Shown here: piece by piece, positions 46,889 through 54,780 of the stretch
Layout: each line of letters begins with the position of its first letter
How positions within the stretch are numbered: the first letter of the stretch is position 1
Assembly (NCBI RefSeq): GCF_001189515.2
Contig: NZ_CP012069.2
Location: 1,612,001 to 1,676,000 of the forward strand
Length of the DNA stretch: 64,000 nt
From: Olsenella sp. oral taxon 807
GTDB lineage: Bacteria > Actinomycetota > Coriobacteriia > Coriobacteriales > Atopobiaceae
Reading direction: 5' to 3'
Made by a program: the position numbers and the translations under genes
Notes under the pieces: model-generated
What the model was told of the DNA's origin: nothing
The model's database searches: none
What the model saw: only the letters and a program-made list of their open reading frames with translations

Positions 46889-47743
46889 CTATGAGATTAA
46901 CCCTTCCGCCGCCTCGATGACGTGCTTGGCGAGAATCGCCGTCGTCACGGCCCCGACGCCGCCCGGTACGGGCGTGATAGCCGCGACCTTAGGCTCGACG
47001 GCGTCGAAGTCCACGTCGCCCACGAGCGTGCCGGCCTCCTCATCCCAGTTGGTCCCGACGTCCACGATGACCTGCCCGGCATGTACCGCAGCTGCCCCCA
47101 CAACCTTGGCATGCCCTGCCGCCACGACGACGACGTCCGCATCACGACAGGCTACGGCGAGCTCCCTCGTGTGCGTATGGCATAAGGTGGGCGTGGCGTC
47201 TGCCGCCAGAAGCAGCATCGACACAGGCTTGCCTATCACGAGCGAGCGCCCGACGACCGTCACCTTGGCGCCAGCAAGCTCCACGCCATAATAGTCGAGA
47301 AGCTTCATGACGGCCTCGGCCGTGCAGGGCGAGAACCCCACCTGCCTGTTCGCGAACATGCCGTAGAGCGAGCCTGCGGTGACGCCGTCGACGTCCTTTG
47401 CGACGTCGAGTGCCGCGCAGGCGGCCATTTCGTCGAGCGTCCTAGGCAGCGGACGCAGTATCAGGCAACCATGGATGCCCGCATCCTCGTTGACGCGATC
47501 GATCGCGTCCGTGAGCTCGGCCTGCGAGCAATCGGCAGGCAGGGCTATGCCTTTGGTGGCGATGCCGACGGCATCCATGCGCCTGCGCGCCGCACGCTCG
47601 TAGGAAAGGTCGGAAGCCCCCTCGCCCACACGCACGACGGCGAGCGTCGCTACGACGCCCCTGTCCCTGAGTGCCTCGACACGGGGTTTGAGGCTCAAGG
47701 TGAGCGCCTGGGCGACAGGTGCACCCCGAAGCAACCTCGCCAT
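46889..47743 (-). CDS. folD: Methylenetetrahydrofolate dehydrogenase (FolD family, cyclohydrolase site altered)
   Basis: 284 residues. Oxidises 5,10-methylene-THF to methenyl-THF with NAD(P). The Rossmann motif [18 protein letters not shown] and [15 protein letters not shown] are clear, and KDVDG is kept. The cyclohydrolase residues differ: the family YxxxK Lys (E. coli Lys54) is Ala52 in SYERAARRR, and the Gln of GILVQLPLP is Leu in GCLILRPLP. So it is probably a dehydrogenase only, with FchA encoded next to it doing the cyclohydrolase step. GGAGGAAGGG precedes the ATG at 47743; a longer frame overlaps fchA. Confidence 0.92.
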   Translation of the reverse strand: MARLLRGAPVAQALTLSLKPRVEALRDRGVVATLAVVRVGEGASDLSYERAARRRMDAVGIATKGIALPADCSQAELTDAIDRVNEDAGIHGCLILRPLPRTLDEMAACAALDVAKDVDGVTAGSLYGMFANRQVGFSPCTAEAVMKLLDYYGVELAGAKVTVVGRSLVIGKPVSMLLLAADATPTLCHTHTRELAVACRDADVVVVAAGHAKVVGAAAVHAGQVIVDVGTNWDEEAGTLVGDVDFDAVEPKVAAITPVPGGVGAVTTAILAKHVIEAAEGLIS

Positions 47744-47745
47744 AA

Positions 47746-48369
47746 CTACCCTTCCTCCCTGATACGGCCCATGACCTTGGCGGCGAGCGCCTCGGCACGC
47801 GGGCACCACGTACCGAGCATCTCGTCACAGCGAGCCTCAACGGCCTCCGCGTACGCGCGGTCCTTGAGGGACCGGGTGTTCACGAAAACGTTGAGGCTCG
47901 CCGCCTCGAGGGCGGCGCGGCTCAGGAGAGCGCCTGCGCCCACGTCCGAGATGAGCAGCCCCGATCCCTTCTCCTCCAGCTCCTCGAGAAGCGCGATGGC
48001 ACGGCAGACCTGCTCCATTGTCTTGAGAGGCGCGTCGCAGGCAGCTTTGGCCGCAGCCTCAAGGGCCTCGTCGCGAGAGGGATCGCCCTTAGGGATGCCA
48101 TAGGCATGCGCGAGCGGCGCAAAGGCCGCCGCGTCCTCATCCACCAGGGAAACGAGGCGCGCACGGAGGTCCGCAGCCTGTGTAAGGATGCGTCTGAGGT
48201 CGTCCTCGTAGGCGGCGTAACGCCGCTTCCCAAGCGTGAAGTTTGCGACCATGGATCCAAGCGCAACGCCGAGCGCGCCCGCGTACGCCGCAGCCCCACC
48301 GCCGCCCGGTACCGGCTCCTTGGCGGCAAGCGCATCTGCGAACCCTTTGAGGTCCCTGTCTACGAGCAT
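47746..48369 (-). CDS. fchA: Methenyltetrahydrofolate cyclohydrolase, FchA/FTCD_C family
   Basis: 207 residues, helical, of the formiminotransferase-cyclodeaminase C-terminal family. It opens LKGFADALAAKEPVPGGGGAAAYAGALG, the diagnostic glycine-rich loop, and has the SDVGAGALLSRAALEAASLNVFVNT segment near the end. Standalone members hydrolyse methenyl-THF to 10-formyl-THF or deaminate formimino-THF. No formiminotransferase domain is fused. Start at ATG 48369; a GTG three codons earlier is possible. Its stop is two bases before the folD ATG. Confidence 0.92.
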   Translation of the reverse strand: MLVDRDLKGFADALAAKEPVPGGGGAAAYAGALGVALGSMVANFTLGKRRYAAYEDDLRRILTQAADLRARLVSLVDEDAAAFAPLAHAYGIPKGDPSRDEALEAAAKAACDAPLKTMEQVCRAIALLEELEEKGSGLLISDVGAGALLSRAALEAASLNVFVNTRSLKDRAYAEAVEARCDEMLGTWCPRAEALAAKVMGRIREEG

Positions 48370-48729
48370 GGCAGACACCACCCCTCCCTCACATCGAGCT
48401 GACAGCCCTACCCGCGACCACACGACGGATGGAACCCAACACTCACCATGAAAGCACATTCGCTGCCACCGTCGGGAGTCAAGGACGATTTCGAACCTTT
48501 TCTCTCGATGAAAGGACATGGTGGCACACGACTAGGACGAGATCAAGCCTCGGCTCTCCCTATGTGTTTCTCGGAAAGGTGGACCTCAGACACGAGGCTC
48601 CGTCTCCCCTCTACCGCTCCCCTCTCCGTGATGTCGGTTCATCTCACCCTCGAAAGGAGACGAGCGAGCATTTGCATGCATTGCGAGAATCGTTTCACAG
48701 GCACCGATTGTGCGCTGACAGAACAGCTC
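48370..48729. other. Intergenic region upstream of fchA and the ABC pair
   Basis: About 360 bases between divergent units. It probably holds the fchA promoter. On the plus strand a frame runs from 48448 to 48831 and ends in a Cys-rich stretch that overlaps the ABC gene start; coding status is doubtful. No repeats or RNA structures recognised. Confidence 0.4.
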
Positions 48730-48758
48730 TTAGAAACGGAACCTAAATTCTCTACAAT
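48730..48758 (+). promoter_or_regulatory. Promoter of the ABC pair
   Basis: TTAGAA (48730-48735), 17 bases, TACAAT (48753-48758), about 70 bases before the TTG start of the ATPase gene. Confidence 0.55.
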
Positions 48759-48827
48759 GATTTGTGCTTACAATTCACCCTCTGGGATCTGGGGTTGTGA
48801 ATGTCAGCGTGATGGGGGAGGCAAAAA

Positions 48828-49550
48828 TTGAAACAGATCGTGTGCGTAAACCATGTCACAAAGACATATGGTACAAAACGTGCCCTGAATGACATCACGT
48901 TCTCCATCGACGAAGGTGACGTACTCGCATACCTTGGCCCGAACGGCTCTGGGAAAACAACGACCCTAAGGAGCATCCTTGGACTGATAGAGATCCAAGC
49001 TGGCAATATCCAGATCCTCGGCTCTGACACACAGAGGCAGTACACTGCCTTGTACGGGACTGTAGCATCGCTTTTCGATGAGAATGGCCTCTATGAGAGG
49101 CTGACAGCTCGGGAGAATCTCTCCTTCTTTCTTGATACCTTTCAGCGGAAAGAGGAATTGAGTTCCGCACTCCACTTGATGGAAGAACTTGATATGGGAG
49201 ACGAGATCGATCGTAGGGTCTCCACATACTCAAAGGGCATGAAGAGGAAGTTGGCTCTCGTCCGCAGCCTGTCCTTGCATCCCAAGCTGCTGCTCATGGA
49301 TGAGCCGTTTGATGGAATTGACATCGAGAACAGGGCAAAGACCATTCGGGTGATACATGCGTGTCGGGAGAAGTACGGGATGACCATGATGCTCACATCC
49401 CACGTCATGGCGGACATAGAGGACTTGGCCTCAAGGATCATTATCATCAAAAAGGGCAGGCTTCTGGTCGATGAGCCACTGGACAGGTTCGGCTTGCGCG
49501 AGGGGAAAGACATGGCATGCAGATATCTAAGGGTGGTTGAAGATGAGTAG
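48828..49550 (+). CDS. ABC transporter ATP-binding protein (exporter type)
   Basis: 240 residues starting at TTG, with GGGGGAGG upstream. Walker A is GPNGSGKTT, the signature YSKGMKRK (typical of BcrA/NatA/lantibiotic-immunity ATPases), Walker B LLLMDEPFDGID and the H-loop TSHVM. Base composition is visibly more A+T-rich than its neighbours and codon use differs, suggesting acquisition by transfer. Overlaps the permease gene by eight bases. Likely role: export or immunity toward a peptide, inferred. Confidence 0.88.
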   Translation: MKQIVCVNHVTKTYGTKRALNDITFSIDEGDVLAYLGPNGSGKTTTLRSILGLIEIQAGNIQILGSDTQRQYTALYGTVASLFDENGLYERLTARENLSFFLDTFQRKEELSSALHLMEELDMGDEIDRRVSTYSKGMKRKLALVRSLSLHPKLLLMDEPFDGIDIENRAKTIRVIHACREKYGMTMMLTSHVMADIEDLASRIIIIKKGRLLVDEPLDRFGLREGKDMACRYLRVVEDE

Positions 49551-50262
49551 GAATTGGTCGGCTGTATTCAAGGCCTTCCTCAAGAAGGAGCTTCTAGAAA
49601 CGCTCAGGTCGATGAAAACGGTCATGATAATGTCCATTGCAATGACCAATCTTCTGCAATACATGACGATGGAGGAGGTGATGAAATTACATCTCGACCC
49701 TGACACCACGGCTGTGCAGCTTGGAAGCATCTCTATGTACATGTCGGTAATCTTGATTCTCTTTGTCGGGCACACGTTGGTCAACAGATATATCTACGAT
49801 GAGAGAAAGTGCAAGGCGATACATGTCGTGCTAGCTTCCGGAGCAGATCAAACAGCTATCTGGCTTGCTAAGATGGCAGCTGCTGTCTTGGTCAGTACTG
49901 TCCTGCTACTACTGACGGTAGGTCTAAATGCGGGATTCGTGAGTGTGTATTATCATCTAAGCATACGGTACACAGCCCTGTCGGCTGCGCTGACGTTTGT
50001 AACGATGCCCATGCTCTGCTTTGGCTTACTGTCCCTGATATCGGTCGCATACTGGTATTTTAAGAATATGGATGTATTCGGAATACTATTTCCAATCCTT
50101 GCTTACATGGGGATCTGGAACCTCTCCGTGCAATTGGCTGGAAGCTTGATTCCGGGCTACCTGGTAGTTGTTTCGCTTGCGATCGGCGTGGGCCTTTTCG
50201 CTGTCTCTTTCTTCCTTGTCTCGAGGATCAAGAAGGAGCGGATTGTATCGCTTGGGGTATGA
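49543..50262 (+). CDS. ABC-2 type permease
   Basis: 239 residues with six hydrophobic segments (about 25-45, 63-80, 110-135, 147-170, 180-195, 205-228) and a KKELLETLRSMKTVMIM N-terminal segment typical of ABC-2 permeases. The ATG at 49543 lies within the ATPase gene end; an earlier TTG is less likely. Partner of 48828-49550, sharing its lower G+C. No terminator with a T-run seen downstream. Confidence 0.82.
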   Translation: MSRNWSAVFKAFLKKELLETLRSMKTVMIMSIAMTNLLQYMTMEEVMKLHLDPDTTAVQLGSISMYMSVILILFVGHTLVNRYIYDERKCKAIHVVLASGADQTAIWLAKMAAAVLVSTVLLLLTVGLNAGFVSVYYHLSIRYTALSAALTFVTMPMLCFGLLSLISVAYWYFKNMDVFGILFPILAYMGIWNLSVQLAGSLIPGYLVVVSLAIGVGLFAVSFFLVSRIKKERIVSLGV

Positions 50263-50519
50263 GCTTGAGATTCGTTGCACTGAATCATTCGGTTGAAATC
50301 GAGTATGACAGCAATGTGTGAAAGGCTTCGGGTAACTTTCAGAGAAGTGTGGTGACGTTCTGGACGCTGAGAAGAATGAGGGCGAGGCCGCTCCTCAGTT
50401 TAGTGTGTTCGGGCACCCGGCCTAGGGTGCTCATTGCAGTCCCATTTGATCGATTTCGGTTACCGTTACATCGTCGCATACGGCCTCACTCGACGCGCCC
50501 CTCGAGAAGGGCGCGAGAT

Positions 50520-50710
50520 GCGGACAGCGGGTCTGCGGGGTTTGGTCGTGCCACTCGGTGGTGCCGAGTGCGCGATGGGCGTGCCATTCGGTGGCGTCGG
50601 GTGGCACGCCATTTCCTAACAACTGCGTGTATGCCGACTTCCGTACCACTCGGTGGCGCCGAGTGCGCGATGGACGTACCATTCGCCGTCACCGAATGGC
50701 ACAAGCATAT
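50520..50710. repeat. Palindromic CACTCGG/CCGAGTG repeats
   Basis: Short hairpin units such as CACTCGG-TGGTG-CCGAGTG (50549-50571) and CACTCGGTGGCGCCGAGTG (50656-50674), each followed by a GTGCGCGATGG block and then an ACCATTCG/CGAATGG pair. They resemble the GCCGAGTGGCAGTG family of 269-1430. No gene in 50263-50753. Confidence 0.6.
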
Positions 50711-50753
50711 CGGCAGGTAGCACGCGCATGTAGCGTCCTCTAACGGCCCGATC

Positions 50754-51530
50754 CTATCGTGCGGCAAGGTCAGAGAGAGCCTGGGCGACGGAGGGAACCA
50801 CGACGTCCGCCTCGTCCTGTACTTGCTTGGGAGCGAAATCAAGAGCATAGGCGACATCCGCCTCACGCAAAAGCGGCAGGTCATTGAAGCTGTCGCCAAT
50901 GCCTCCAATGGCCCCCACACCAAAGTGGCGACGCACGCAACGCACGCCCTGACCCTTCGAGCAGCCCACCGGCACCACGTCCACACTCCTCACGTTTAGG
51001 AAAGCACTCACAACATCTCCGTACTCCTCCTCGATGGAAGCGGCGCACTGCGCGGCACACCCGGCATCCTCGAAGCCGAAAGAGATGGAGTGCACGTCCT
51101 CGGACAGCTCATCTAGGCTCGCAATCGGAGTGACCATCGGGTCATTCGACTCACCGAGGAAGAAGAAGCCCCTCCCTTGCAGGTATGCGAGGACTCCCGG
51201 CGTCACGTACCTGCCCACGAGTCCCTGGCACAGATCGCGAGCCAGCACATGCGACTCAATAGCCATGCCCTTCCCATCAACGACGAGAGCGCCGCTGACC
51301 GTGATGCAGAAGTCGAGGCCAAAGGCGCCGCCAATAACCTCCGTCACACCCGCCAGCGCACGTCCCGTACAGATGCCAAAAAGGCCACCGCCGTCGCGAA
51401 ACGCCCTGATCGCCTCGACGTCCTGAGAAATGAGGCGCCCGGTGCCCAGAAGACCCGTCTTGAACCACCCATCGAAGAGGAGCGTCCCGTCGAAGTCCGA
51501 GGCAAACGCCTTCGTCGCATGTACCACCAT
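50754..51530 (-). CDS. HAD family hydrolase (Cof-type, IIB)
   Basis: 258 residues. Motif I is ASDFDGTLLFDG (Asp nucleophile near residue 12), motif II FGICTGRAL, the Lys of motif III is in VGCSKGQGVRCV, and motif IV is GGIGDSFNDLPLL. The insert between motifs II and III is the C2 cap of Cof-type phosphatases, which act on sugar phosphates or similar. Specific substrate unknown. GGGAGAATG precedes the ATG. Confidence 0.9.
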   Translation of the reverse strand: MVVHATKAFASDFDGTLLFDGWFKTGLLGTGRLISQDVEAIRAFRDGGGLFGICTGRALAGVTEVIGGAFGLDFCITVSGALVVDGKGMAIESHVLARDLCQGLVGRYVTPGVLAYLQGRGFFFLGESNDPMVTPIASLDELSEDVHSISFGFEDAGCAAQCAASIEEEYGDVVSAFLNVRSVDVVPVGCSKGQGVRCVRRHFGVGAIGGIGDSFNDLPLLREADVAYALDFAPKQVQDEADVVVPSVAQALSDLAAR

Positions 51531-51615
51531 TCGTCATTCTCCCTCAGCCACGTCTCTCTTGTGAGACTCCAGCATACGGCAACGGCAGACGTTCAAACAC
51601 TCCAAACCGAAATGT

Positions 51616-52350
51616 GCGGGCCCTGGCGCAACCCCCCCGCAGCCTGGCGGGCGGTTGCTCGAACGCATTTGCCCAGTTGAGCCATTTTTCATAGTGCCCC
51701 GCAGCCTGGCGGGCGGTTGCGCCCCACGCCTCCCGGGCGTCGCCTCACGGAAAAGCGCATTCTGGGCGATCTGGGGACCGCAGAGTGCGCCTTTCCGTGA
51801 GGGATCGGGGCCAGAGCGCGCCTTTCCGTGAGGAACCGGGGCCAGAGTGCGCCTTTCCGTGAGGAACCGGGGCCAGAGTGCGCTTTTCCGTAGAATGCGC
51901 TTTTCCTTACCTGGGCAAACGTGGCGTCACCTCACGGAAAAGCGCATTCTGGATCGTCACCCTCACGGAAAAGCGCACTCTGGGCCCGGCAGCCACGCAT
52001 ACTGCATCTTTCCGTGAAGTCAAACTCCAAACCGATCTTTGCGGGCCCTGGCGCAACCCCCCCCGCAGCCTGGCGGGCGGTTGCTCGAACACATTTGCCC
52101 AGTTGAGCCATTTTTCATAGTACCCCGCAGCCTGGCGGGCGGTTACTCCCCACGCCTCCCGGGCGGCGACGTGACGGAAAAGCGCAGTCTGTGCGATCTG
52201 GGGACCGCAGAGTGCGCCTTTCCGTGAGGGATCGGGGCCAGAGTGCGCCTTTTCGTAGAGTGCGCTTTTCCTTACCTGGGCAAACGTGGCGTCGCCTCAC
52301 GGAAAAGCGCATTCTGGATCGTCACCCTCACGGAAAGGCGCATTCTGGGC
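51616..52350. repeat. Inverted copies of the ~210-bp repeat and short CCGTGAGG units
   Basis: Copies at 51616-51801 and 52041-52228 are the reverse complement of the repeat at 28816-29245. Between and after them, CAGAGTGCGCCTTTCCGTGAGG recurs in about 30-base steps (51782-51880, 52209-52240), and TCACGGAAAAGCGCATTCTGG recurs singly at about 51745, 51934, 51964, 52297 and 52327. The whole interval 51531-52406 has no convincing gene. Confidence 0.85.
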
Positions 52351-52406
52351 GAGGAGGACGTGCGCGCTCACGCGCAATACGACAGCGCCGACCTTAGGAC
52401 CGGACT

Positions 52407-54068
52407 TCAAAACAGGCCGATGACACTCCCGTCTGCCGCAACATCCATCCCCTCTGCTGCCGGAATCTTAGGAAGGCCGGGCATGGTCATAACGTCACCG
52501 GTCAAGGCCACGATGAAGCCCGCACCAGCCGAGACCCTAAGCCCACGCACCGTGATGCGAAAGCCCTTGGGAGCACCGAGCTTGGTCTGGTCATCCGAGA
52601 ATGAGTACGGAGTCTTGGCGACGCAGACGGGAAGGCCCCCGAAGCCCTGCTCCTCGAGCTGTCGCAGCTGCCTTGCGGCCGCTGGCGTCAGGTCGATGCC
52701 GTCGGCACGGTAGACCTTGGTCGCCACAGCGTCGAGCTTGCCCTCGATGCCCTCGTCGAGCTCGTAGGGATGGTGCAACTCCGAAGGTTCCTCGCAAAGA
52801 CGCACGACCTCGCGGGCCAAGGTCTCCCCACCCTCTCCGCCCTTGGCCCAGCCCTCAAAGAGGACTGCACTCACGCCCAGTCTGCGACAGCTCTCGGTCA
52901 CAAGGTCAAGCTCAGATCTGGTGTCTGTGGGAAAGGCATTGACGGCAACGACGCAGGGAAGGCCAAAGACGTCGCGGATGTTGGAGAGGTGCCTGAGCAG
53001 GTTGGGCACACCCCTCTCAAGAGCCTCGAGATCCTCCCGGCCAAGCTCGGCCCTCGCGACGCCCCCGTTGTACTTGAGAGCGCGCACCGTCGCCACGATC
53101 ACGACCACCGAGGGGGCAAGGTCCGCTGCACGGCACGCGATGTCCAAGAACTTCTCGGCACCAAGGTCGGCACCAAAGCCAGCCTCGGTCACGGCAAAGT
53201 CGGCAACCCTCATGGCCGTCGTCGTCGCGATCAGCGAGTTGCAGCCGTGGGCGATGTTAGCGAAGGGTCCGCCATGCACGAGGACGGGATTGTGCTCGAG
53301 CGTCTGGACGAGGTTGGGCTTGAGGGCGTCTTTGAGAAGGACGGCCATCGCACCATCGGCCCCGATGTCATGGGCAGTGACGGGCTCGCCGTCGTAGCTG
53401 TAGGCGATGACCATGCGACCGAGGCGGGCCTTGAGGTCCGTAAGGTCGGCGGCCAAGCAGAGGACGGCCATGACCTCCGAGGCGGCGGTGATGTCGAAGC
53501 CGTCCTGTCGGGGCACGCCGTCCGCGATACCGCCCAGCCCATCGACGACGTTCCTGAGCTGGCGGTCACACACGTCCATGCACCGCCTCCAGACGATGCG
53601 GCGAGGGTCGACGCCGAGGGCGTTACCCTGCTTGACGTGGTTGTCGAGCAGGGCGGCACAGAGGTTGTTGGCGGCAGCGATGGCGTGGAGGTCACCCGTG
53701 AAGTGCAGGTTGATGTCCTCCATGGGGACAAGTTGGGCATGTCCCCCGCCCGTCGCCCCGCCCTTGACGCCGAAGACGGGACCAAGAGACGGCTCACGTA
53801 GGGCCAGCATGGTCTTGCGCCCAAGGCGGTTCATGGCGTCTGCGAGACCTATGGAGGTCGTGGTCTTGCCCTCACCGGCAGGTGTAGGATTGATGGCAGT
53901 GACGAGGATGAGCCTGGCCTTGAAAGACAGGTCCCTCAGAGCTCGGACGTCGAGCTTGGCCTTATGGCTTCCGTAAGGCTCGAGCCACGCCGGATCGAGG
54001 CCGACCCTCTCGGCCACCTTGGCGATGGGAAACATATGGGCCTCCCGGGCGATCTCGATGTCTGACAT
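52407..54068 (-). CDS. fhs: Formate-tetrahydrofolate ligase
   Basis: 553 residues. Makes 10-formyl-THF from formate, THF and ATP in the cytoplasm. Opens with [19 protein letters not shown]; the ATP loop is [22 protein letters not shown] (about 62-80); [36 protein letters not shown] is the family core. The end, [16 protein letters not shown] (here with Asp), is typical. GGGAGA precedes the ATG at 54068. Co-directional with the cyclo-ligase and valS; it feeds formate carbon into the FchA/FolD steps. Confidence 0.97.
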   Translation of the reverse strand: MSDIEIAREAHMFPIAKVAERVGLDPAWLEPYGSHKAKLDVRALRDLSFKARLILVTAINPTPAGEGKTTTSIGLADAMNRLGRKTMLALREPSLGPVFGVKGGATGGGHAQLVPMEDINLHFTGDLHAIAAANNLCAALLDNHVKQGNALGVDPRRIVWRRCMDVCDRQLRNVVDGLGGIADGVPRQDGFDITAASEVMAVLCLAADLTDLKARLGRMVIAYSYDGEPVTAHDIGADGAMAVLLKDALKPNLVQTLEHNPVLVHGGPFANIAHGCNSLIATTTAMRVADFAVTEAGFGADLGAEKFLDIACRAADLAPSVVVIVATVRALKYNGGVARAELGREDLEALERGVPNLLRHLSNIRDVFGLPCVVAVNAFPTDTRSELDLVTESCRRLGVSAVLFEGWAKGGEGGETLAREVVRLCEEPSELHHPYELDEGIEGKLDAVATKVYRADGIDLTPAAARQLRQLEEQGFGGLPVCVAKTPYSFSDDQTKLGAPKGFRITVRGLRVSAGAGFIVALTGDVMTMPGLPKIPAAEGMDVAADGSVIGLF

Positions 54069-54126
54069 GTTGTCTCCCATCTGCGGAACTCCCCTTCCCA
54101 CTGATGACAGCTGCCACCTTGGCCCA

Positions 54127-54780
54127 TCAACCACTCACCACGACGTCCACAGGCCGGTCGAAGACACCGACGGCCCCCAGGTCACATAGGCTCTTGACTC
54201 GCTGCGCCGCACGACATAGCCCTATCGAGACGCCGGTAAAGTCCGCGAGGAAACGATCGTAGAAGCCGGCACCATAACCCAAGCGATAGCCCTCGTCGTC
54301 GATGCTCAGGGCGGGCACCAGGGCAACGGGTACCGCAGCCTGGCGCCAATCGACCTCCACGGCCGTCACCGGGTCGGGCTCCTCGACGCCAAAGCGGTTC
54401 CTCACCAGACCGTCGAGACGATCCACGCGAAACCAGCGCAGGTCGCACGTGTGAGGTACGCAGTATGGGAGGGCGACCACCTTTTTTCTCACCCAAGCAT
54501 CACGGATGATCTCGCGAGTCTCCACCTCGTCTCTCATCGAGAGATAGGAGAGGACGACATCAGCCGCACGATACGCCGAGAGGCCCAAGACCCCCCTCGC
54601 TATCGCGGCGTCGGCAGCGACGCGCCCGGCGTCCGGAAGGGACGCCCTCAGCGCCCTCATGCGCTTTCTCAGCGCCGACTTTGCCTGCGGGACGTCTATG
54701 GTCGCACCCCTCGCTCGACCAAACTGTGACTCCTCTGGACTCCCTCGTCGCACACCACGACGCACAAGTGACTCGGCCAC
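54127..54780 (-). CDS. 5-formyltetrahydrofolate cyclo-ligase
   Basis: 217 residues. Converts 5-formyl-THF to methenyl-THF with ATP. The family pattern [15 protein letters not shown] is near residue 34, DEVETREII near 85, and the signature [18 protein letters not shown] near 165. The start is uncertain: the frame allows a GTG directly after the valS stop, but the first ~30 residues are not conserved. It lies between valS and fhs on one strand and recycles 5-formyl-THF for the same pathway. Confidence 0.9.
   Translation of the reverse strand: MAESLVRRGVRRGSPEESQFGRARGATIDVPQAKSALRKRMRALRASLPDAGRVAADAAIARGVLGLSAYRAADVVLSYLSMRDEVETREIIRDAWVRKKVVALPYCVPHTCDLRWFRVDRLDGLVRNRFGVEEPDPVTAVEVDWRQAAVPVALVPALSIDDEGYRLGYGAGFYDRFLADFTGVSIGLCRAAQRVKSLCDLGAVGVFDRPVDVVVSG

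Noticed and set aside
51878-52713. Frames encoding repeated TEKRTL/CAFP-type segments
   Set aside because: They are translations of the CACGGAAAAGCGCA repeat units, not conserved proteins.
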